From: Opitutia bacterium UBA977
Lineage (GTDB): Bacteria; Verrucomicrobiota; Verrucomicrobiia; Opitutales; Coraliomargaritaceae
DNA: 5,004 bases
Direction: 5' to 3'
NCBI GenBank assembly: GCA_002292345.1
Contig: DBBT01000004.1
Coordinates: forward strand, 1-5,004
The position numbers and the translations under genes were made by a program. Below, piece after piece: positions 1 to 5,004 of the stretch. Every line of letters begins with the position of its first letter. Within the stretch, counting starts at the first letter, position 1. The notes beneath the pieces are model-generated. The model was not told the DNA's origin. It saw only the letters and a list, made by a program, of their open reading frames with translations, and made no database searches.

Positions 1-618
1 TAAATTTCCAGCAGAAACCACTCTAGTTCGCACTGCTCGTTGCTGTTGCTCTGGAGAGAAAAAGATCGAATCATTAATCCCCAACGGAACGACACTAAAT
101 TTATCACCATATCGGCGACGCCCCATCTCTGCCAAAAAGGGGCTGATCGCAATAATATGATCCGCGTGGCGATACAGTTTATCTAATCGTGACAAGGTCT
201 TCACATCCACTGCCTGACAGAACACCGGATGTTTCGCCCATTGCGAATATTCTCGTTGCCGATCTTCATCACCAACCAAGCCCTCCAACGTGGCCACCAC
301 AGGCACACGTCGCCCCATAAGTCGACGAATACGTAGCCCCCATGAATCAAACCAGCGCCCTCCTGGATAGAAAATCGCATCGACAGGGGATTGGTATTGC
401 ACGGCAAGATGAGCCCGCCAAAATCCGTTATGAATCAGCTTTCGCAGCTGCACATTCCGACGCTTTGCCACCAAAGGATCCGGCGCCTCATAGTGAGGTG
501 CAATCCACTGCACGTTCGGCTGATCGAATCGAGACAACATCGCCTTGGCATTTAAAATTTGAGCGTTGGCATTGGCAGCATCGAGCCACTGAGCCGCGTA
601 GATACGTTTCGTCTTCAT
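1..618 (-). CDS. Glycosyltransferase, GT4-like, N-terminal part (cut by left edge)
   Basis: An open frame of 206 codons runs from an ATG at 618 to the window edge with no stop, so the C-terminal half is missing. The N-terminus (MKTKRIYAAQWLDAANAN) leads into a Rossmann-like domain. Residues 81-117 carry the strand-loop pattern AIFYPGG...VPVVATLEGLVGD. Residues 154-182 show the GT4 hallmark: HIIAISPFLAEMG, then a basic stretch, then FSVVPLGIN, where the GT-B N-terminal domain normally hands over to the nucleotide-sugar-binding domain; VVSAGNL at the end is the usual first strand of that second domain. By family knowledge it would transfer a sugar from a nucleotide donor onto a cytoplasmic-face lipid-linked glycan or a protein; donor and acceptor cannot be read from this half. 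Its ATG overlaps the upstream gene's TGA (ATGA, 615-618) and no clear Shine-Dalgarno precedes it, which suggests translational coupling. The family call is good; the specific function is unknown. Confidence 0.85.
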   Translation of the reverse strand, partial: MKTKRIYAAQWLDAANANAQILNAKAMLSRFDQPNVQWIAPHYEAPDPLVAKRRNVQLRKLIHNGFWRAHLAVQYQSPVDAIFYPGGRWFDSWGLRIRRLMGRRVPVVATLEGLVGDEDRQREYSQWAKHPVFCQAVDVKTLSRLDKLYRHADHIIAISPFLAEMGRRRYGDKFSVVPLGINDSIFFSPEQQQRAVRTRVVSAGNL

Positions 619-1913
619 ATAATCACTGGTTGGTTAGTGACATCCAAAACATCGGTATCATTAGACAATAATCCCAATACCACGGATTCAACATCCGTAT
701 TGCCACCAACCAAAGCATCCATCGTCATCTGATGCTGTGGCCATAACAGGCAATGCTTTAGGAGATCAAAAACCAGATCCTGAATATGCTGATCCCCTGG
801 TTCCATTACGCTGATTGGAAGCACATTAGTGAGCAAAGCATCGACAAGACTGGTTGAAAACCAGGAAACCACAAACATGGGCTTTATTCGCATGAGGGCA
901 TCTTCAAAAGGATCTTGAGTGGTATCAATATCAAGCTCGGGGAAGTGCGTCTGCCAAAAGCTATCGGTCTCTTTCGGATGCTTACGGATAATGACCTCAA
1001 AATTATTTTGATTGGCCCACAGAACGAGGCTTTGCACGCGGGCTAGGTCTTGATTTTTATAAAACCCAGGGATCTCATATATGGAAGCGACCAGAATGCA
1101 GGGGCGATGTTGCGCAACCCTCTGTTTTGATCGTAAAACTTTGATTTCCGATGTAGGTAAATACTGCTGGTAGTAATCTGCCTCGTTCTGTGTGAGTAAC
1201 TTCAACACATGAAATGAAGGCATCAAGAGGCTCTTTCGATGCAGTCCATGCTGACGATATTCAACCAGAGCCATTCCTGCATCAATACAAGCGAACGCAG
1301 GCGTTGCCGCAGAAATAAACACAACTTCGGAAATGCTGCTATCCTCTACATCTGCCCACCAAGTTCGATAGAGTATGTATTTTGCCATGCGTAATGCTGC
1401 AAAGGCAATCGTGTTTTTACGGCACAACGCAACTGGCTCCAGTTCCGACTTCAACAAGAAGGGCAGCACCGCACCCGATTCACGCCAAATCTGTTTCCAT
1501 AGCTCGAATACGCTAGGACGGTGATACGCGAAGAAAGTATCTGGTAACGTTTCATCCAAGCGGATCGCCAATTCATCAGACTCCTCCTCAAAAGTACGCC
1601 ACATTTCTTCTTCAGGGCCCGCACCGAAGCCAACGAAAATGCGGCATTTGGCGGGTAGTCGTAGCGGTTGCACCCGCCGTGCCTGATACATAAAGCGGGT
1701 GACCTCTATCAGCGCGGTCAGCGCAACTACAAGTCGCGCAGCTCCGAATGTGCATGCAAAACCTACTAATCGTCGAATCAGGCGTCCTCTCTTGCCAAAT
1801 GGAGAAACGTCCTGCGACTCACCAGTAATCAGTGCTTTCAAGCCAGAGTTTGCCAAGGCCCAACGAAATTCAACAGGTGCCTTATATAATTCTCTGAAGA
1901 TCTCCTCAATCAT
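615..1913 (-). CDS. Uncharacterised GT-B-like surface-glycan protein with QHG and KHP motifs
   Basis: This 432-residue protein is not one I can name. Residues 46-72 form a hydrophobic stretch broken by an Arg, possibly membrane-associating, though no signal peptide is evident. VEYRQHGLHRKS lies at about 218-228, a beta-strand plus VIIRKHPKE at 307-315, and FVVSWFSTSLVDAL at 347-360. An HG motif, then K-x-HP or KHP, then a Ser-rich strand-helix turn is the pattern of GT-B-fold enzymes that bind CMP or CDP donors: TagF-type glycerophosphotransferases and bacterial sialyltransferase families, where the HP histidine contacts the donor phosphate. I do not see the D/E-D/E-G motif of sialyltransferases. 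It lies between nucleotide-sugar genes and a glycosyltransferase, 48 bases after the dehydratase, and shares an ATGA with the next gene. The ATG at 1913 is chosen because an in-frame TGA sits 12 bases upstream; a GGTGA lies nine bases before it. A transferase acting on the pathway's activated sugar is my best inference. Confidence 0.8.
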   Translation of the reverse strand: MIEEIFRELYKAPVEFRWALANSGLKALITGESQDVSPFGKRGRLIRRLVGFACTFGAARLVVALTALIEVTRFMYQARRVQPLRLPAKCRIFVGFGAGPEEEMWRTFEEESDELAIRLDETLPDTFFAYHRPSVFELWKQIWRESGAVLPFLLKSELEPVALCRKNTIAFAALRMAKYILYRTWWADVEDSSISEVVFISAATPAFACIDAGMALVEYRQHGLHRKSLLMPSFHVLKLLTQNEADYYQQYLPTSEIKVLRSKQRVAQHRPCILVASIYEIPGFYKNQDLARVQSLVLWANQNNFEVIIRKHPKETDSFWQTHFPELDIDTTQDPFEDALMRIKPMFVVSWFSTSLVDALLTNVLPISVMEPGDQHIQDLVFDLLKHCLLWPQHQMTMDALVGGNTDVESVVLGLLSNDTDVLDVTNQPVII

Positions 1914-1922
1914 AACTGATGT

Positions 1923-1952
1923 TCACCCGACAGCGTCACGCATGGGGCTCCC
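1923..1952 (-). other. Possible six-codon leader mini-ORF before the 432-residue gene
   Basis: In the 48-base gap after the dehydratase, GGGAG (1952-1948) is followed after four bases by ATG CGT GAC GCT GTC GGG TGA (1943-1923), encoding MRDAVG. Its stop is 12 bases before the ATG of the next gene and in the same frame. It could reload ribosomes onto that gene, whose own site is weak, or it may be a chance arrangement. Confidence 0.2.
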
Positions 1953-1961
1953 GCCTTTGCC

Positions 1962-3173
1962 TTACATTTTTTGATCGAGGTTCTTATCCGCCTGAACATG
2001 CTCAAGCTCGGGGACGGCCTGACGCACGCAATCAATCAGCTCACCCTTAGTCCAAACGCCCTGATCACGCAAGTGCTGCAAGGTGGCAATCGCGAGGTCA
2101 AGCGATTCACGGCCATGAAAAAGCGGTTCGGTAACCACTCCAACACTTTCGAAACGCTCCAAATCGACGGTTTCCGCAGGATCGCTAAATTCCTCATACA
2201 GTTTCTCACCAGCGGTATCTGAAGCAGAGAAGAAGCACGCCCATTCTTTCGAATCGGCTGCGCGCGTCTCCATGAAAGCTCGTGCAGCTTCGGCCGAGTC
2301 ACACTCAACAGGCACATAGCCCTGTTCTTTCAAATAAACACGTGCAATCTCAGCAAAGGTCAGCATATCCCGATCGGGATCGAACTTCGGAAAATAGATC
2401 TCGCGGTTCTCTCCGGTGAAGCAGCCGAGAATACACAACTGCCCCGCCTCCTGATGTGTGATAAAATAGCGACGCACATCGCTGGGTGCTGAAAGGGGTT
2501 GCTGCTTGGCGATACGGTGACGAAAACCGTGCAGGAGGCTGCCATCGGAAAAAGCGACATTGGCAAAACGCGCACTGCCAAAAGGTATCTCATCCGCCCG
2601 TGCAAGAAAGGCGCGCTCCATAAAAGCTTTGGATGCCCCCATTAGATTGGCGGGGCGAACCGACTTATCCGATGAGACACTAAATACCCCACGGAGCGTG
2701 GGTATCTGTGCCAATTGATCGAGCAAGCGCGCGTTGGCCAGCACATTCACTTCAAGCAAGCGCATCAGAGTAAAGGCATCGCGCTCAGAACGGACATGCT
2801 TCAGTGCGGAGAAATTTAAAACATATTCATACTGATTTTCACGTAATAGCACACCCATTTCCGGGCCACCATAGTCAATCGCATAGGTCTGGAAATCCTC
2901 AGGCAACGGATAGCTACCCGAGCGCAAGTCACGAACCACCTCTACCAAGTTATTCTCCGAAATATCAAGCAAATGGAGGCCGCTCGGCTGGAACTGGCAT
3001 AACTCGCGCACAAACGAGGAACCGATCGATCCAGCCGCACCAATCACCAGCACACGTGCATCCGCCAACTGTTCGCGAATCCGATCTGAGACAGCCGCGA
3101 TATCCCCCGCAAGGAATGACCGGTCTCGGCCAAGAATAGCCTTATGTAATCTTTTTTCCGTTAATGTCATCAT
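1962..3173 (-). CDS. Nucleotide-sugar (GlcNAc-type) 4,6-dehydratase, CapD/FlaA1/WbpM superfamily
   Basis: This 403-residue soluble extended short-chain dehydrogenase probably removes water from a nucleotide-linked N-acetylglucosamine to give a 4-keto-6-deoxy sugar, using bound NAD(P). The cofactor loop is VLVIGAAGSIGS (41-52), with an acidic D70 at the end of the next strand. NFSALKHVRSERD (120-132) is the typical substrate/cofactor strand of this family. SSDKSVRPANLMGASK (167-182) is the active-site segment: Ser168, Met178 and Lys182 replace the usual Ser-Tyr-Lys triad, as in WbpM-type enzymes. RFANVAFSDGSLLHGF (202-217) follows. It lacks the transmembrane domain of WbpM (about 665 residues) and is longer than PseB/FlaA1 (about 330); the extra C-terminus, ending NLDQKM, matches from memory a roughly 400-residue subfamily found in legionaminic acid-type clusters. 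Two tandem ATG codons (3173 and 3170) make the start ambiguous by one residue; ribosome binding looks weak. The gap to the upstream ptmE-like gene is 24 bases. UDP or GDP as donor nucleotide is undetermined. Confidence 0.9.
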   Translation of the reverse strand: MMTLTEKRLHKAILGRDRSFLAGDIAAVSDRIREQLADARVLVIGAAGSIGSSFVRELCQFQPSGLHLLDISENNLVEVVRDLRSGSYPLPEDFQTYAIDYGGPEMGVLLRENQYEYVLNFSALKHVRSERDAFTLMRLLEVNVLANARLLDQLAQIPTLRGVFSVSSDKSVRPANLMGASKAFMERAFLARADEIPFGSARFANVAFSDGSLLHGFRHRIAKQQPLSAPSDVRRYFITHQEAGQLCILGCFTGENREIYFPKFDPDRDMLTFAEIARVYLKEQGYVPVECDSAEAARAFMETRAADSKEWACFFSASDTAGEKLYEEFSDPAETVDLERFESVGVVTEPLFHGRESLDLAIATLQHLRDQGVWTKGELIDCVRQAVPELEHVQADKNLDQKM

Positions 3174-3197
3174 ACTGTTATCACGCTCTAATAATTT

Positions 3198-4220
3198 CTA
3201 CAGCCCCCTAGCGTCATTAAGCTGCTCTGGCATACCTACATCCATCCAGTCTCCATCCAAAGGATAGGCGCCACATGGTTGGTCGGATTCCAGTGCCTCC
3301 TCGAAGATTCGGGTCACCGGGAAAAATGTTGCCTTAGGCACTGCCTTTAATGCAGAAGGCGAGAAAACGTAGACCCCACCATTAATCGTCTTAGTCAGCA
3401 AGGGCTTCTCCTCCAGTTGCGTCATTCGATGATCCACCGTTTCCACGCAGCCGAAGGGCACTTCATGCGAGTAATAGTGAACCCCCATGGTCGCGTAATA
3501 ATTACCCGCTTCGTGAAAATGCAGCATTTGCGAAATGTTCGCCTCAAACAGCAAGTCCCCGTTCAAAAGAATCAACGGATGCTCCGGCGCCGAGGGGAGC
3601 AACGACAGAGCGCCTCCAGACCCGAGGGGCGCATCCTCGTGTAAATACTGTATCCGACAGCCCCACTTGGAGCCATCACCGAAATAATCTTCGATCACAT
3701 GCGAAAGATAATTGACCGAAAGAAATATCTCACGAATCCCATAGCTCACCAGATGCAGGACAAGGCGCTCCAGAATCGGCTTACCCGCGACTTTCAACAT
3801 CGGCTTGGGGGTGCCTGCAGTCAACTTACCCAAACGTGTGCCCTTGCCGCCTGCCATAATCACCGCCCAATTCGGCTTGATCCTCCCGCCGAGAATCGAG
3901 TGCATCGTATGAATACCGGCAAGCTTCCCAGCGTCATCGATAATAGGGACTTGCTCGATAAAACGCGCCTGCATCAGCTCCAATACGTCGGCACGGGAAG
4001 TCTCAGGAGACACCGATACAAAATCACGAGAATAATAGGATTCAATAGACGAGGCGAGTTCAGCGCCAGCAATGATGGCACGCCGCAGATCTCCATCGGT
4101 CAAGACCCCCCGGACGACTTCCTGCTCATGCACCACCGCCAGTGAGATGGCGGAATCGTTAATTTTCTTCAATGCCTCTAGGAGAGTGGCATTGGGCGAT
4201 AGGCCAAATTTTTCAATCAT
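3198..4220 (-). CDS. ptmE: CBS-domain sugar-1-phosphate nucleotidylyltransferase, PtmE-like
   Basis: This 340-residue fusion has two CBS repeats at about 8-60 and 62-115 (TDGDLRR at 41-47 is the typical end of the first), followed by a GT-A nucleotidylyltransferase domain from 119 to the end. The latter has the nucleotide loop MAGGKGTRL (122-130), TPKPML (137-142), GSGGAL (200-205), the metal-binding LNGDLL (219-224, D222), PFGCVE (255-260), EEKP (270-273) and WMDVG (325-329, D327). Size and domain order match Campylobacter PtmE, known to make GDP-glucosamine from glucosamine-1-phosphate and GTP in the legionaminic acid pathway; the same architecture occurs in related sugar-activating enzymes, so the nucleotide is not certain. 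The CBS pair probably senses an adenine nucleotide or related ligand. The ATG at 4220 fits the family's N-terminus (LSPNATLLEAL), but it lacks a good ribosome-binding site, while a strong one lies 31 bases further up. It follows the acetyltransferase gene by 35 bases. Confidence 0.88.
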   Translation of the reverse strand: MIEKFGLSPNATLLEALKKINDSAISLAVVHEQEVVRGVLTDGDLRRAIIAGAELASSIESYYSRDFVSVSPETSRADVLELMQARFIEQVPIIDDAGKLAGIHTMHSILGGRIKPNWAVIMAGGKGTRLGKLTAGTPKPMLKVAGKPILERLVLHLVSYGIREIFLSVNYLSHVIEDYFGDGSKWGCRIQYLHEDAPLGSGGALSLLPSAPEHPLILLNGDLLFEANISQMLHFHEAGNYYATMGVHYYSHEVPFGCVETVDHRMTQLEEKPLLTKTINGGVYVFSPSALKAVPKATFFPVTRIFEEALESDQPCGAYPLDGDWMDVGMPEQLNDARGL

Positions 4221-4251
4221 TACTGTATTTGTTAGTTTGAACTGAACAATG

Positions 4252-4257
4252 CTCCTC
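4252..4257 (-). promoter_or_regulatory. Strong Shine-Dalgarno-like GAGGAG far upstream of the ptmE-like ATG
   Basis: On the minus strand the acetyltransferase stop codon runs into TGAGGAGC, giving a six-base GAGGAG match to the anti-Shine-Dalgarno. It is 31 bases before the ATG at 4220, too far for normal use. The frame between them is open and in phase (ATT GTT CAG TTC ... GTA ATG), so an ATT start at 4250 would add ten residues, though its one-base spacing is too tight. Chance is possible, as half the motif is the stop codon. Confidence 0.35.
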
Positions 4258-4927
4258 AGAAATCAGAAAAGAAGCGCTCCTGAATATTCGATTTTGATTT
4301 TTTGCACTGAACATTCGGATGTTGCCCGAAGCATACTTGGCCCGCGGGGATCACATCATTGAGGATGACGGAACGTGCACTGACAGCAACGTCGTCCCCC
4401 AAAACCGCAGCTCCGATCACACTACAATTTGAGAATAGCGCCACACCTTTACCAATGGACGGATAATCCAGCTTCATATTCCCGCCAACAGTCACTCCCT
4501 GATAAACGATTAGGCCTTCACCGTACTTCGCACGACCAAGTACAGTCCCGACAGAATGCACAAACAAAAAGACCTTCGGCAATTCCACCTGATAAAAAAC
4601 ATCAATACCATGTAGCATTTTGTTTAACGCATACAATCGATCCGCAAGTCCGACATTGGCTGTTTCATTATAAATCGTATTCGCCAGAAAGTACAAAAAC
4701 ATCGCATACTGATCCGTCATCAATGGAGAAAAAAATGCCTCCCCATCTTTCTGAAAATACTTCGCCTTACTTCTGGAAAAACAGTATTCCACGCGCTCCA
4801 GAGCTTGTGGTAACCCTCTCCATATCTCCGCACGCACCTGTTCATGCGAATCTCCGACCGGAAAGCTGTTAAACAACTGCTTAGCAATGTAATCGGCGAG
4901 TGGTTCTGGTTTTAAATAAAGCTGCAT
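4256..4927 (-). CDS. Serine-acetyltransferase-like hexapeptide-repeat acyltransferase
   Basis: This 223-residue protein has a helical N-terminal half (about 1-112) and a left-handed beta-helix of hexapeptide repeats (about 118-205), the layout of CysE but shorter than its usual 270 or so residues. VHSVGTVLGRAKYGEG (123-138) carries His124, equivalent to the CysE catalytic histidine; QGVTVGGN (143-150) and IGKGVALFSNCSVIG (158-172) are later coils. The tail GQHPNVQCKK (201-210) corresponds to the usual GxPA segment that closes the acetyl-CoA site. Compared with CysE, the segment before His124 is about six residues shorter and reads ELPKVFLF instead of DIHPAAKIG. It is therefore more likely a glycan-pathway O- or N-acetyltransferase than a cysteine-biosynthesis enzyme, which its place between PtmA-like and PtmE-like genes supports. 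The acceptor is unknown. The start is the first ATG after the upstream stop, but its only Shine-Dalgarno-like bases (AGGA) directly abut the ATG. Confidence 0.82.
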   Translation of the reverse strand: MQLYLKPEPLADYIAKQLFNSFPVGDSHEQVRAEIWRGLPQALERVEYCFSRSKAKYFQKDGEAFFSPLMTDQYAMFLYFLANTIYNETANVGLADRLYALNKMLHGIDVFYQVELPKVFLFVHSVGTVLGRAKYGEGLIVYQGVTVGGNMKLDYPSIGKGVALFSNCSVIGAAVLGDDVAVSARSVILNDVIPAGQVCFGQHPNVQCKKSKSNIQERFFSDF

Positions 4928-4950
4928 TCCTAAAAAGACTTCAGATTAAT

Positions 4951-5004
4951 CTACCAAACACCCCAACCGCCATCGACGGCGATGTTTTGGCCGGTCACGT
5001 AGGC
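4951..5004 (-). CDS. Short-chain dehydrogenase/reductase, C-terminal tail (PtmA-like; cut by right edge)
   Basis: Only the last 17 codons and the TAG stop are present: AYVTGQNIAVDGGWGVW. The pattern TGQNIxVDGGW is the characteristic C-terminus of classical short-chain dehydrogenases of the FabG type, and the aromatic ending after DGGW resembles PtmA proteins of legionaminic acid-type clusters. The reading frame stays open to the window edge. The gene is the most upstream seen in the operon, 23 bases before the acetyltransferase gene. The SDR family call is secure for so short a piece; the PtmA assignment rests on the neighbouring PtmE-like gene and is inference. Confidence 0.75.
   Translation of the reverse strand, partial: AYVTGQNIAVDGGWGVW

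Noticed and set aside
201..407. 68-residue minus-strand open frame starting MPCNTNPLSM
   Set aside because: It lies in another frame inside the glycosyltransferase gene (1-618), whose own frame has clear GT4 motifs.
342..671. 109-residue plus-strand open frame
   Set aside because: Antisense to the glycosyltransferase start; its composition has no domain-like pattern and it runs across a real gene junction.
1926..1961. Possible terminator hairpin in the 48-base gap (GCGTGACGC and GGGAGCCCC look symmetrical)
   Set aside because: The arms are only 3-4 bases with one- or two-base loops and no U-run follows, so no stable terminator can form.
1699..1974. 91-residue plus-strand open frame spanning the gap before the dehydratase
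   Set aside because: Antisense shadow of the 432-residue gene; no recognisable motif.
3699..4145. 148-residue plus-strand open frame
   Set aside because: Antisense to the strongly supported CBS-nucleotidylyltransferase; His, Arg and Gln-rich composition is typical of an antisense shadow.
4429..4872. 147-residue plus-strand open frame
   Set aside because: Antisense to the acetyltransferase; Ser, Pro and His-rich with no domain pattern.
1..5004. CRISPR array, tRNA, insertion sequence or other mobile element
   Set aside because: No direct repeat series, cloverleaf-like sequence, transposase frame or terminal inverted repeat was seen, and nearly every base is in a gene of one operon.

Overview
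The window is a compact, single-strand block of surface-glycan biosynthesis genes. All six genes read on the minus strand, so transcription enters at the right edge and leaves at the left edge. Gaps between genes are only 23-48 bases, one pair overlaps by four bases, and I see no convincing promoter or terminator, so this looks like the middle of one operon. Base composition is about even and uniform. The gene families fit a Gram-negative bacterium making a glycosylated surface polymer (O-antigen, capsule or flagellin glycan). I cannot name the genus.

In transcription order: (1) 4951-5004, the last 17 codons of a short-chain dehydrogenase/reductase whose tail resembles PtmA; (2) 4256-4927, a left-handed beta-helix acyltransferase of the serine-acetyltransferase type; (3) 3198-4220, a PtmE-like protein with two CBS domains fused to a sugar-1-phosphate nucleotidylyltransferase; (4) 1962-3173, an NAD(P)-dependent nucleotide-sugar 4,6-dehydratase of the CapD/FlaA1/WbpM superfamily with a Met in place of the usual catalytic Tyr; (5) 615-1913, an unrecognised 432-residue protein with GT-B-like sequence marks (QHG, KHP, SWFSTS); (6) 1-618, the N-terminal half of a GT4-type glycosyltransferase, cut by the left edge.

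Together, PtmA-like, acetyltransferase, PtmE-like and dehydratase genes resemble the nucleotide-activated amino-sugar part of legionaminic acid-type (nonulosonic acid) or related di-amino-sugar pathways. PtmE would activate glucosamine-1-phosphate, the dehydratase would make the 4-keto-6-deoxy intermediate, and the acetyltransferase could decorate an amino or hydroxyl group. The last two genes would then put sugars onto the glycan. The diagnostic nonulosonate genes (aminotransferase, hydrolysing epimerase, NeuB-type synthase, CMP-transferase) are not in the window, so the end product is an inference.

The least explained part is the 432-residue protein and its translational wiring: it is preceded by a six-codon mini-ORF with its own Shine-Dalgarno-like sequence and is joined to the next glycosyltransferase by an ATGA overlap.
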